A stretch of DNA of 64,000 nt from positions 126,001 through 190,000 of the forward strand of contig JBBHKE010003230.1 in assembly GCA_037447655.1 (NCBI GenBank), read 5' to 3'. Each line of letters starts with the position of its first letter. Position 1 is the stretch's first letter. Made by a program: the position numbers and the translations under genes. This DNA comes from Zygnema cylindricum (lineage: Eukaryota; Streptophyta; Zygnematophyceae; Zygnematales; Zygnemataceae). Below, one piece after another: positions 1-9,645 of this stretch. The notes beneath the pieces were generated by a model. That model saw only the letters and a list, made by a program, of their open reading frames with translations. It made no database searches and was not told the origin of the DNA.

Positions 1-735
1 TATCTCTCTCCATTTGGATTCCCAAAATATATCTTGCCTCCCCCAAATCCTTCATGTCAAATCTGCTTCTAAATTTTCCTTTAACTTATTGATATTTTCC
101 AAAGACCTACTTAACACAAGCATATTATCCACATAAATTGCAATAAAAATGACACCATTCTCATCTTCAAACATGTAGATAGAATGGCCAGAGCTGATCC
201 GAATATATCCTAGACCAGTGAGAAAATCATCTAGTTTCTTATTCCACTGTCGGGGAGCCTGCTTCAGTCCATATAAGGACTTTATGAGTCTGTAGACTTT
301 GCTCTCTTCTCCTACCTCCACAAACCCCTCAGGTTGCCGCATAAAAATTTCTTCCTCTAACTCACCATTGAGAAAGGCAGTCTTAATATCGATCAGGAGT
401 ATTTCCATGTCTTCCAGTGTTGCCAGACTGAGGAGAATCCTTACTGATGGGAACAGAACAACTAGAACAAAAGTCTCCTCCTATTCAATCCCATCCTTTT
501 GGGTGAACCCATTCGCCACCAATTGAGCCTTTTATCTCTCAATGATATTATCTGGGTTGAGTTTTAGTTTAAACACCCATTTACACCCAATTGTTTTTCT
601 GTTTGGGGGACAGTCCGCTAGTTCCCAAGTATTTGCTTCCATGATGGAGGCCATCTCATCATTTATGGCTCTAATCCACCTGTCTTTCTCCGGACTGTCC
701 ACTGCCTCCGAGTATGACTGAGGCTCATCTAGATG
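1..735 (-). pseudogene. pol: Reverse transcriptase domain of copia element 1 (3' part missing)
   Basis: The minus strand encodes the copia RT_2 domain. Landmarks in order are a TWEL..CPPNRK..GCKWVFKLK block (about 560-640), the DIKTAFLNGELEEEIFM block (about 340-400), SLYGLKQAPRQW (about 240-285), and the palm motif near 125-150. The palm motif reads YVDN, not YVDD, so the second catalytic aspartate is lost. A clean frame covers 52-408; upstream parts have stops (for example ER* near 535). The C-terminal thumb and RNase H lie outside the window. Identity is very secure; it is non-functional by sequence. Confidence 0.9.
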
Positions 736-762
736 AGATAGCTTAGTTACCTTCTGAGCGAC

Positions 763-1640
763 CTATTTTTCTTGTATCATTTTGTTGCTCCTTCTCCCTC
801 CCTCAAACTCCGAAGCTAAGATGGAGGGAAGTCTTAGATTTCTCCTTACTGTCTCATCGGCTCCCCTATCCATGGAAGCTGGTTTTGGTTCCTCCTCTTC
901 TGTCTCCTCGAAGTCCATAAAAATATGTGAGGTTTCCGGTGGATCTCTTGTATCTTCGATCTCCCTTGAATATGCAATCTTTGATTCACTCATGTCCCTT
1001 TCAGGAAAGATGGAGTCCTCCTCACCTTCAGACTCAAATATGATTCTTATCTTCTTGGTATATTTGAAGGGGTCAAATGACTTCATTTCATCCATGACAA
1101 CTAGGTGCTTGACCAAAATGATATCTCTCTTTGCTAAGTCATATACTCTATATCCATTGACATCCTCAACATATCTTACAAAGTATCCTGGTTTTCCCTT
1201 AGCATCAAGTTTCCAATTTTTCCTATCCGTGTCAAGGCTGTAAACTTGGCTACCGTATACTTTAAGGTGAGAGATATATGGTTTCCTTCCAACCCATCTC
1301 TCATAAAGTGTCATTCCCTTTAAAACTGAGGTAATGACTCTATTCTTAATGTAGTTGGCACAGTTCATGGCTTCTGCCCATAATCTCTTTCCTATTTTCT
1401 TGTCGACCATCATACTGCATGCACTATCTCCTAATGTTCGGTTTAACCTCTCAGCTACCCCATTTTGTTCCGGGTTGTATGGTACGGTTTTTTGGTGCTG
1501 AACTCCCTCATCTCACAAGTGTTCCTCAAATTGGTTAGAGGTACATTCCCCCGCATTATCACTCCTTATTCTCTAAATTGGGGTTCAATGCAACTTCTCA
1601 CTCCAGGCTTTATATTATTTGAAGTAAGTTTGTGTTTCAG
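763..1640 (-). pseudogene. pol: Integrase core and C-terminal region of copia element 1
   Basis: The minus strand encodes the catalytic core and C-terminal part of a copia integrase. A continuous frame covers 763-1413 (216 codons) with KIGKRLWAEAMNCANYI, SHLKVYGSQVY, YFVRY.EDVNGYRVYDL and LVKHLVVMDE. These mark the integrase C-terminus and the acidic linker to RT. The catalytic glutamate motif (PEQNGVAERLNR) lies just upstream at about 1420-1465 in a frame with a stop at about 1512, and the second aspartate motif (DNAGE) at about 1550. The linker (about 763-1020) is acidic, usual for plant copia. Broken by at least one stop and a frame change. Confidence 0.88.
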
Positions 1641-2556
1641 ACTCCATTTTTAGGAAGTAGAAACCATAGTATCTAAACAAGTCATCGGTTATTGTCAACA
1701 TAAACCTCTTTCCTCCAACCGAAGGTACTTTTGCAGGTCCCCAGATATCTGTGTGGACCAGATCTAACACTTTCTCACCTCTATATGTGGCACCTTTGGG
1801 AAAGGGAAGTTTGTATGCCTTACCTTGAGCACAACCACTACAATCATCCACCATTTCATTATCCCTATACTGAATGCCTTCTCCTACACCGAGATTTTTT
1901 ATTTCCCTCAACCTGTCAAAATACACATGTCCCAATCGCTTATGCCAAATCATCAACTTTGGAACACCAACATAGTAAGCATTATTCTTTTCTTTACTCA
2001 GGTTAAGCCTAAACATTCCTTGGCTACCCTTATCTGCCGTGAAGTAGACTTCATCCCCATACTTAGCTGTAAAGACTCCCATTCTAGTGAAGGTATCAAA
2101 CTCTTTGTCATCTAACATAGATGCCGAGACAAGATTTTTACTCAGCTGAGGAATGTAGAGTACATCTGAGAAGGTGAGTATATAAGCCTTTCCCTCCACT
2201 AAGACTTTCAAATCTTTTGACCCCACTAGATTTGTTGTAACCACTCTCCCATCCCCATACTCAATCTCTACAGTAGGGATTTTTCTTAGCTTAGTAAAGA
2301 GGTGCTTATCACGACACATATGCATGGATGCATCTGAGTCGATAATCCATCCTTCATGTGGAGCTTCCCGAATTGCTCCGAGAGCACACTTCTCTTTTCG
2401 AGGGATCTCCTTCTCTTTCTGATTCTCGTCAAGAAGAAGCTCCTCATCCTCCTCCTCAAAAGACTCGTCATTGGTCTCTCTTCTCACTTTTGTGACTACA
2501 AGTGCATTCTTCTTCCCTCCAAAAGAACCCCCTCCACGGTTCTCTTGGAGCCTCAA
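1615..2556 (-). pseudogene. pol: Gag C-terminus, protease, GAG-pre-integrase and integrase N-terminus of copia element 1
   Basis: This 313-codon minus-strand frame is the longest undamaged stretch of element 1. It starts after the gag zinc knuckle with a basic/acidic linker. The protease motif WIIDSDASMHMC is near 2300-2350; the usual D-S/T-G triad reads DSD, so the active-site glycine is changed. The HHCC zinc-binding region follows: WHKRLGHVYFDRL (about 1900-1945) and CSGCAQGKA (about 1815-1845). The first integrase aspartate (HTDIWGP) is at about 1740-1765. Gag and pol are normally one polyprotein in copia; here the frame is shifted relative to gag. Confidence 0.9.
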
Positions 2557-3463
2557 CTGCGAAAGCTTGACACAATCGGCTATGAAGTGTCCAGATTTTT
2601 TGCAAAAGTGGCAAAGACCCTTTGGGGGTCTCGGTCCTCGAGAGTGATCTCTCTCTGTTTTGAATGATTATTTCGGATCCTTCCCCCATCGGTTTCCTTC
2701 TGCAGGTAGAGTTTGGATGCTCTTTCCCCCTCTTCTAATCTCAATTGTGTTCTCCTGCACAAGTAACATTCGGACCACTGTGTTCCACTTCCATGAACTA
2801 TCAATCATTTCCTGTACTCGGTACACTATGTTTTCATACTCGTCGGGTAGTTTCATGATGAGAGTGTTAACTTTCACCTTCATTGTACCTGTCCACCCAA
2901 CACTCTCCATCTCCATATACAAACAAGAGAGATCATTACAATAGTCTAACATCTTTCCCCCTTTGTAAGTTTAATTCCCTAACTTTTGTTCAGCCAATTG
3001 GAGCTCCTGAATAGTACCAGCTCTATAGATTTCCACCAAACTCACCCACAAATCCTTGGCCTTGTAAATGTGAGGATGGGGGGTTCCCTAGGCCTGAGTG
3101 AGGTGTCTTAGAATGAAGTTTTTTGGCAGCCATGTTGATGTCTTCCAACGTTTGGGTATCGTTCTCCACGGTCTTCACGTCCGCCGCTTCGAGTGCCGTG
3201 GTAATAAGAGTAAGAGGCGTCTCCTTCTATTTCCCCTTTTCAGAAACACTGCTGTCCCGATCATCTGCTTCCTCTGCCGCAACAGGTGGTGCTGCAAAAA
3301 ACCTTATTCCACCAAACCCTGGTGGAGTTCCTTGAAGTGGACGTTTCACTTGTCCACTGAAAATACCCCAGTATCGTTTTTCGCACAAAACCCCCATCAT
3401 CATGGCTTCCCAATAGATGAACCTAGATCCATTGAAGGTCGGAACCCTATAGGGTGGGCCCAT
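2557..3463 (-). pseudogene. gag: Gag (capsid/nucleocapsid) of copia element 1
   Basis: Minus-strand gag remnant. The ATG (3463-3461) lies inside the primer binding site and starts MGPPYRVPTFNGSRFIYWE, the conserved N-terminus of this element group. The first frame runs to about 3227. After frameshifts, the capsid part (ML.YCNDLSCLYMEME..., LIMKLPDEYENIVYRV, 2668-2952) and the CCHC zinc knuckle (CHFCKKSGHFIADC type, about 2570-2610) follow. At least three frame changes break it. Family and order are secure. Confidence 0.87.
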
Positions 3464-3467
3464 AACC
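3453..3467 (-). promoter_or_regulatory. Primer binding site, complementary to initiator tRNA-Met anticodon arm
   Basis: The minus strand reads GGTTATGGGCCCACC directly after the LTR end. This is the exact complement of 15 nt spanning the anticodon stem-loop of plant initiator tRNA-Met. The gag ATG is inside the site. The usual plant site, TGGTATCAGAGC (tRNA 3' end), is absent at this point. Confidence 0.8.
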
Positions 3468-4476
3468 TACAATTCTGAGTCCTCCATTGGACTACATAAT
3501 TTAAGAAGCCTCTAGATAATTTTTAACTAACCCACTTTCAGCCACAACCATTGCTGCCCAAGCAGATAAATTTATAGTCTGACTACACCCGCGTGTAGTC
3601 TAGACTCCTCTGAGTCCGTAGCAAAAAGAATCACTAAAAACGGCCAACCAACCGATAAGTTATGAAGTGGGAAAGATGCCAAGTTTATACAAAACTCTCT
3701 AAGGGAGAGAGGTCCCTACCTACCAAATTGTCTAAGTCATAAACCTCTCTCACAACCCCTATTTACTAACGTATGAACCAATCACACGACTGTAGAGTAC
3801 AGAAATGTACTACAACCAATGTACTTTTAGTACGACCTGTGTACGGCAAGGCCATTAAATGGAAGCGTGTTTTTGTCTCACTCGTCATTATGCTCCCGGG
3901 GATTCCTGCTCTTCAATGTTATCTCACCACGTGGCGTCAGGTCACATCACGCTCAAAAGGCGCCAAAGTGGCTATTCCGGGATTGCGACGGTGATATGCG
4001 CCGTCGGATCCAAACCGACTTTTAGTATTAGCCGTTGAAACAAATGTCCGGTTCATTTGTTTCGTGTATGACGTATTGTACTGTATTTTTAGGAATCTGT
4101 ATGTACTCTATTCGTAATTCAATTATTTGGATTAAATCCTCGAAACATCATTTAAATAAATACCACACCTCATGTTTTATAACGGACTTCTTAGACAAAC
4201 CGGTTAGAGCTGACGGCTACGCCTCGTTCTGTCGGTCGGAGGTTCGAGCCCTGCCGAACTTAACCTTTTGTTGAGAGTGACATAATTCACTCTTAAGTCT
4301 TGCCTGTTGAACTTAAGACAAACATGGCTCAACCACCCTCTTTATCCTTCAGTGACTACAACAAGTATGGTGGCTACAAAGAGGAGGTGGAGGCAGGCTG
4401 TCCGCCCTTTTCCTTTTCCTAATTTACTGATCTATTTAGACCTAGAAAATACCATATAAACCTAGTAATTTTAACA
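3468..4476 (-). repeat. 5' LTR of copia element 1
   Basis: On the minus strand it starts TGTTAAAATTACTAGG (4476) and ends at 3468 beside the primer binding site; about 1009 bp. It aligns along its length with the LTR at 52714-53725 (same start, same tRNA-like block, same hairpin, same 3' region). A TATA-like TATAAAC lies at about 3684-3690, and a CACGTG G-box at about 3933-3940. The TG start is intact; the 3' end reads TA instead of CA. Confidence 0.88.
4190..4262 (+). other. tRNA-like module in LTR, antisense to the element
   Basis: The plus strand has an A-box-like CCGGTTAGAGCTGACGG (about 4199-4215) and a B-box GGTTCGAGCCC (4241-4251), with a plausible T-arm. The acceptor stem does not pair, so this is not a working tRNA gene. 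Similar modules occur in every other LTR of the window that covers this part. Confidence 0.6.
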
Positions 4477-5282
4477 AGCCGCATCATGAGGTGCCACCCC
4501 AACATGTCGAGCTGCCTGGCCAACAACTATAGCCAAAGTAGGGTTCGCCGAAACAATATCCACAAAGATACGACGGGCACCATCGAGCAAAACGATATCG
4601 ATTTGGCGCGAAGGAACAATATGAGAAACCTCCCGACGCGCACAAAAGCCTCCCTCCGAAGCGATATTCGCAATGACGTCGGGAATAGTGTCGTGCATCT
4701 AGATCAAATCTCCCCCATGGGAGCAACGTAGCAAATGGACACCATCAGGCCCCAAGACACTACCACAATCGCAAACTAAAAAGCCAACTAAAGAAGGATG
4801 GGGGAGGCCAAGGTGAACCCGCAGGGCGGTGGTGAACTGAGTCGGTGAGAATTGAAGAGTAAACAAAATAGGTGTAGCGAATAGCCAAGACCCAAAACCA
4901 GGTCCACCATAAGAGAGAAGACGGGCGCGCGAAGAATAAAAGGGGAGCGCCTCGAGAAGCTCGGATTTAATGGCGGCGATAACCCGATCGGTAATTTATT
5001 CTTGGAAATGCTCAGTAGATTTTGTAACAAGGGTGGAAAAAATCGGCACATCCACCAGGGCATGAGAAAGAAGAGAACATGACGGATCCAATAGAAACTG
5101 TTGGAAGGAGAACACATTGTCTGAAACCTGGGGGATCACGGTGGCTAGAACGAGGTGTCCCTAACCAAGAAACGGGAAACAAGAGTTTAGGCAATAAGGC
5201 ACTAATTTCCCAAATAAGCAGTGGAAGCAACACGTGTAGTCGATAATAGACCTAGTCCCCACGAAGAGACATGGAGGGATGC
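4477..5282 (-). pseudogene. LINE C-terminal region with Cys/His motif and possible restriction-like endonuclease
   Basis: Downstream of the RT the minus strand is broken into short frames (5012-5233, 4788-5117, 4471-4698). Near 4690-4770 it reads VCDCGSVLGPDGVHLLRC, a CxC...HxxxC arrangement usual just before the endonuclease of R2-like LINEs. The last frame continues with HDTIPDVIANI...RQIDIVLLDGARRIFVDIV, resembling the D...D core of a PD-(D/E)XK nuclease. An in-frame stop separates these two blocks. The final codons are supplied by the LTR insertion, so the true C-terminus is lost. The endonuclease call is tentative. Confidence 0.5.
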
Positions 5283-6242
5283 TTAAATGCGGGCCGAAGG
5301 CCCTGACTCGCGATCGAATGTCCTACTACTTAAAAGAGTGTGGAGGATGTCCATAAGGCGATCATCAAAGGAGGAGAGAGAGGAGACAAACGTCGAGGTG
5401 GGAGGGGAAATATGAGTAAGGTAAGAAAGGCGATGGTGGAAACACCTGGTTAACATAACAAAACCCACTTGGGGATCTAGAAGGTGAGGAAGGTTGTCCA
5501 CGTGGGCCAGATTTATCTGCAGAGCATCATCAAGAAATTGGAAGACAAAAGTATCTGAACCAAGGGGGCAACCCAACACGCGAATTCCATCATATGAAGG
5601 AGGAGTTTGAAAATCAGGAGGGGGATTAAATGAAGGTGGAATATCCTGAGGGGACCAAATAACACACTTCGAAGGTTGGACTGAAAGGTTGAGTTCGGCT
5701 AAACGCTCTTTTAAAAAATTATATGCCGACAGGACTTGATCCATAGGCCCAATCATGCACGTATCTTTTGCCACAGAAGGAAAAACACAGGAAGGGAAAG
5801 CGGTTGCAGAAGCACGAAGGGCCCGGTAATGAGCAAGGACGAACAAAATTTTGCCCAAAGGGTCGCCTTGGCGAGTGCCAGTCGCAGAGGAGAGAGGAAT
5901 GCAATTACCGTCGTCCAAGAAGGAAAGGATGTTGGTCAAAGAATAAAAAGCTCTCACAAAGGGGAATAATTGGACAATCAGAGATGGAGCAGCTATTAGC
6001 TCTAAAAAAATGACGTTCCGATCCACCGTATTGAAGGCATTGGAAATGTCGACCTGAAGGACCAACCAATCCGGATTTACATCCAACAAAGCCCTAAGCA
6101 AGTGGACCACCTCACAACCTCCTCTCGTGGCCACTTTAAACTGATGTGGAGAGAAGTTATCATGAGGAGAGAAGTAATCATGAAATGTAGATTGGAGTTG
6201 TAGACAAATCGCATGAGCCACCAATCTGTATAAAAATATCAC
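5283..6242 (-). pseudogene. Non-LTR retrotransposon reverse transcriptase
   Basis: A 319-codon minus-strand frame encodes most of a LINE-type RT. Visible blocks are FKVATRGGCEVVHLLRALLD (about 6080-6140), the first catalytic aspartate in VLQVDISNAFNTVDRN (about 6020-6070), and the fingers/palm block SSATGTRQGDPLGKILF (about 5850-5900). The position of the usual F/Y-x-D-D motif reads VAKDT (about 5755-5775), so one of the two catalytic aspartates is gone. A thumb-like GIRVLGCPLGSDTFVFQFL block follows (about 5545-5600). The frame is otherwise open, so decay may be recent or the reading preserved by chance. The N-terminal region is missing. Confidence 0.8.
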
Positions 6243-6260
6243 AAACGGTTCTTATTGCCC

Positions 6261-6641
6261 AACTAGCAACTATCCAAAGTAAATATACAAAAAAAAATAT
6301 TTACCTTGTTAAAATGTGACAATTAACCTTACCCGAATAGACTTCCGTTTTATTCTGTAGTGTTGGGTATCAGTGGCAAAAAATAAAATAAAAATGTGAC
6401 AATGTCAGGTTTCTGATGCATAAAAAAATTGGATGCTTAAGGTTTTCAAAATGACTAACCAATGAAACGATTCAAAATTCGGCCAAAAAAAAACTTCCTT
6501 TCTTCTTCTTCTTTTGTTTTTTTGTTTTGTTTAGAAATTGACTGATGTATTAATCATAAAATGTTTCGATCAACAAATGGTTCATTTACCAACGTTCCAA
6601 GTTAGTGATTTTCTAATATACCATTGTTTCAACGACAACTA
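6261..6641. other. AT-rich intergenic DNA, no gene seen
   Basis: Short A- and T-runs and no coherent frame on either strand. It probably includes the eroded 5' edge of the LINE. Confidence 0.5.
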
Positions 6642-6858
6642 CACCGTGTATCGCTATCAGTGTTAATGATGTTTCCGCCACTTATAAACATATTTTCTCT
6701 GTACACACTTGTCGGATTGTTAAGCCGACGGTTGCGATTGAAAGGCAATTTTCTCACTTCCGATTTGTTGTCTCCTATTGAAAATCGAACGAGTATAACA
6801 GGAGAAAAGATTTTTTAAGTATCGAAAAAAGCATTAACAGTAATAGCGATACACGATG
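6642..6858. mobile_element. TA-flanked MITE, copy a
   Basis: A 217-bp element flanked by TA (6640-6641 and 6859-6860). The terminal inverted repeats begin CACCGTGTATCGCTATCAG and CATCGTGTATCGCTATTAC and extend about 40-50 bp. Copies b (10716-10929) and c (22365-22572, inverted) share the TIR and the interior around CGGATTGTTAAGCCGACGG. It has no coding capacity. The TA duplication suggests a Tc1/mariner-type source. Confidence 0.75.
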
Positions 6859-6889
6859 TATTTTTACTTAACTTTTTTTCGCCAATTTT

Positions 6890-7560
6890 CCAATTTACAA
6901 ATGCTCTCAGCAACCGATCTTCGCAACCAATCTTCTTAACCAATTATTTGGCTAAACATTTCTCAATTTATTGAAGTTCCAATTTATCTATGATTCAATG
7001 TATTGATGTTTCGATTTACCGATGTTTCAATTAACTGTTTTTATAATTTGCTGATATTTCAATCTACTGATGCTTCAATTTATCGATGTTTCAATACCCT
7101 GATATATTGGTTTGCCAACGATTTCATTTAACTAATTTTTCACTTCACGAATATTTTAACAAAACCCCGATGTTTCATCTTACAAATGTTTCAATTTATC
7201 GATGTTTCATCTTTACCTCTGTTTTTATGTTTCAATTTACTTATGTTCAACATTTTCCCTATGTTTCAAGTTACCAATATCGTCCTTTTTTATTTTTCAA
7301 TTTTCCAAGCTTCAATTTGCTGATGTACTGATTTACCGGACAGGTCATGTTTTTGTGGATATTTCAATTTTGCCCAAAGTTTCATTTTAGCGATTTTCAA
7401 TTCTAGCAATTTTTCAATTCGGCTATTCTTCACTTCAGCAATGTTTCAATTACCAATATTTCAATTTTACTGAGGTTTAAAATACCAATTTTAAAAATTT
7501 GCTAATGTTTCAATTTATTAATCCTTCAATTTGATGCTGTTTTAATTTACTGAATGGTTG
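6890..7560. repeat. Decayed minisatellite, unit about 16 bp (ATGTTTCAATTTACCG)
   Basis: Degenerate copies of a 15-20 bp word, typically ATGTTTCAATTTACYG, recur through about 650 bp with many substitutions and small indels. No coding frame explains it. Edges are approximate. Confidence 0.6.
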
Positions 7561-8570
7561 ATACTATCAAGAGTTTCTAATCAAGATTTTATTATCAAGA
7601 CTTTTGATCTATTTTACTTTTACAGATATTTCAATTTTTACCGAGGATTCAATAAAAAGAACAACAAAAATAATAAAAATAATAACAACAAAAACAAAAA
7701 TAAAAACAATAAAAATAGCAACAAAAAAACAATAACAAGAATTAAAAATCATAATGTGTAAGAATGAAACAACACCATTCCCACTCTCCATTTGAATACT
7801 TCAAATTTTTTCCCAAAGAAAAAAATCCATTCGCTTATCAAATTAAAAATGGAAATTATCGGAATACAAAAATAAACCCTATTTTATGTAGAATACAAAC
7901 TAAATACCCCCTTTAAATAAAATAAAATTACTAAAAAGGCCCAAAAAAAAGTAAATATCGCCTTTAATTCCTGTATTTTCTCCAAAAACACGAAAAAAAC
8001 ACTATTTCTTACCCATTCTTATTTTTTTATATTTTTTTCGTTCCTTTTTTCACTCTAAAAAATCGAAATATTCCACACTAAATAGTTCCCAAAGAGTACA
8101 AATTTGACTAATTATTATGAGAAATTAATCAAAAAAGATAAAAAAAACCCATCATAATTTATCCTTTTTTTCCTTTCAAAAAATCTTTGGAAAATCTCCA
8201 ATATGTTGATGAATATTTCCCCACTTTTTTTTGATTAAAACTTCCAAAGGAATTTAAAAATTCCTTTTCTCCCTTTCTGATTGAATTTTGCCATCTTTCA
8301 AAAAAAAAGCTGCCAAAAAATGGAAAAAAAAAAAACAGAAAAAAGAAAATTGTTTTTTAAAAGAAAAGAAATGGAAAAAAAAACTATTAAAAAAAAAATA
8401 AGCTAATAAGCAAAAAATCAAATACAATAAATAAAAGATTTCCCAAAACCCAAAAAAAAAAAAAAAACAAAAAAAATAAGGAAAAAGAAAAAAAAAAAAC
8501 CAAAAAAAACATCCAACCACCATTAAAAAAATAAAAATAAAAAAAAATCACCTCAGTCTCGGAAGTCAAA
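7561..8570. other. A/T-homopolymer-rich DNA, no gene seen
   Basis: Simple AAC/AAT runs (7650-7750) and long A-runs on the plus strand (8280-8560). Open frames here encode only Phe/Lys/Asn low-complexity peptides. On the minus strand the T-rich tract 8290-8560 follows the proline-rich pseudogene and ends TTTTTTGGCAG, like the 3'-UTR intron seen after the intact relative at 20479. Confidence 0.5.
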
Positions 8571-8574
8571 AAAA

Positions 8575-9037
8575 TAAACCTCTCCTCCCCTTAGGAGGGT
8601 GGGGAGGGTGAGATCCCTTGGAGGGGTGGGGGTTTACCAACCTAGGGGTGGGGGGTTTAACACCTTAGGGGTGGGGGTTTAACACCCAGTTTTTTACCCT
8701 TAGGGGGTGGGAGGCTCAACCCTAGGGGGTGGGGAGGGGGAACACCGGAGGGGGTGGAGGTCTTATGGAGAAGAGACGGTGGGCCCCTTAGGGGTGGGAA
8801 AGTCGGCGGGTGGGGGTGGAGGAATGGAGAGGGGCTTGGAGGTTTTGGGAGATGGAGGAGGGGGGGGGTGGGGAGATCGATTTGGGGGGGAGAGAGATGG
8901 AAATTTGGGGGGAGAGGGAGACTTAAAATCAATTTTGAATGGGCAGAGACAGAGAGGGAGAGGGAGACTGTGAGGAGGAGGAGAGCGAAGAGGAAGGAGA
9001 GGGAGGGCAACTCCCTTCTGCAAATTTGAAACGACAA
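8575..9037 (-). pseudogene. Proline-rich (extensin-like) secreted protein, pseudogene copy 1
   Basis: The minus strand encodes a hydrophobic secretion signal (LSFLFALLLLTVSLSLSVSAH, about 8945-9010) nearly matching the signal of the gene at 20479. A Pro/Leu/Ser-rich mature region with PPLP, KPPSPSP and GVKPPP units follows, to a stop at 8657. The ATG used by the relative is changed; the open frame extends up to a TTG at 9037. Repeats of GVKPPPP type continue beyond the stop (8580-8655) in shifted frames, so a frameshift truncates it. The upstream DNA matches the promoter of the relative. It would have been a cell-wall structural protein; it now looks broken. Confidence 0.65.
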
Positions 9038-9092
9038 TGAAAGAACGAAAAGGGAGGGAGGAGAGAGAGAGAGGAGGAGGACAGGGACAGGG

Positions 9093-9128
9093 AAAGGGAG
9101 AGGGAGAGGGAGAGGGAGAGGGAGAGGG
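9093..9128. repeat. (GGGAGA)n microsatellite in 5' leader of proline-rich copy 1
   Basis: Six units of GGGAGA on the plus strand, read as a CT-rich leader on the gene strand, between the TATA-like box and the signal-peptide region. Confidence 0.85.
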
Positions 9129-9171
9129 AAGTGTGAAGAGGAGGATGAAATTTCTGAAGGAAAGTTGGGAA

Positions 9172-9178
9172 TTTATAG
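9172..9178 (-). promoter_or_regulatory. TATA-like box of proline-rich copy 1
   Basis: The minus strand reads CCTATAAATTCCC, about 140-160 bp upstream of the signal-peptide region. Upstream DNA (GACGCGTTTTAGAATTTCC) matches the region upstream of the TATA box at 20389 (AACGCATTTAAGAATTTCC), so the two promoters are homologous. Confidence 0.5.
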
Positions 9179-9189
9179 GTGGAAAAGTG

Positions 9190-9614
9190 TTGAGGAAAGG
9201 GAGGAAATTCTAAAACGCGTCATTTGGAAAGGGAGTAATTCGCGAAAATTGGTATTTAGCGATTTTTGGAACTTGTGGATTTGCGCGTTTCAAAAAGTAT
9301 TACTTCGCCGGCGTTTAAAATTCGGCCAATAGTGTTTAATACTCGCACGTGCAAAATTATGGCGCGACGGACGTCTGGTTTGTTGAAGTACTTTTGTTGG
9401 TGGGTCTTACATAGTGGAAAGTACAGAAAATGTATCCGTACGATTCTCTGAAGGCAGATACAGTAAAAATTGTACGAATACCGTTTTGGAAGGTATTATT
9501 AGTACGGAATCTTTAAACTGCTTCGGGGTTTGTAGCTTTGTACGGACGGACTTTTGTTTTTTCTGCGTTTATTAAATGACCCGAAAGGAAGAAAAGAATT
9601 TTGACGACAGCGTC

Positions 9615-9645
<31 letters not shown>

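Larger units (their letters stand above)
1..4476 (-). mobile_element. Ty1/copia LTR retrotransposon, element 1, truncated by window edge
   Basis: Reading leftward from 4476 on the minus strand, the order is 5' LTR (4476-3468), primer binding site, gag, protease, integrase, then reverse transcriptase. PR-IN-RT order defines Ty1/copia. RNase H and the 3' LTR lie beyond base 1. Its LTR matches that of the plus-strand element at 52714-60154, so they are one family. It sits in the C-terminal coding region of a LINE: the LINE frame is cut exactly at 4477. Every domain carries stops or frameshifts, so the copy is dead. Confidence 0.93.
4477..6260 (-). mobile_element. Non-LTR retrotransposon (LINE), 5' truncated, 3' cut by copia element 1
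   Basis: A minus-strand non-LTR RT (5283-6242) is followed by a degenerate C-terminal region with a Cys/His motif and a restriction-like-endonuclease-like segment (4477-5282). The 5' end is missing: coding similarity fades near 6250, as in ordinary 5'-truncated LINE copies. The 3' coding end is interrupted exactly where the copia LTR starts (4476/4477). The domain order (RT, then CxC..H..C, then endonuclease-like) suggests an R2-like rather than an APE-type L1-like LINE; this is inference. Confidence 0.75.

Noticed and set aside
5736-6013. Plus-strand frames opposite the LINE RT
   Set aside because: Antisense shadows of a recognisable RT on the minus strand.
7558-7761. Asn/Lys-rich protein
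   Set aside because: Translation of AAC/AAT simple repeats.
8254-8569. Phe-rich membrane-like proteins on the minus strand
   Set aside because: Products of long poly-A/poly-T tracts; no other support.
8707-9029. Gly/Arg-rich proteins on the plus strand opposite the proline-rich pseudogene
   Set aside because: Complement of the C-rich proline codons; the signal peptide and promoter place the real gene on the minus strand.
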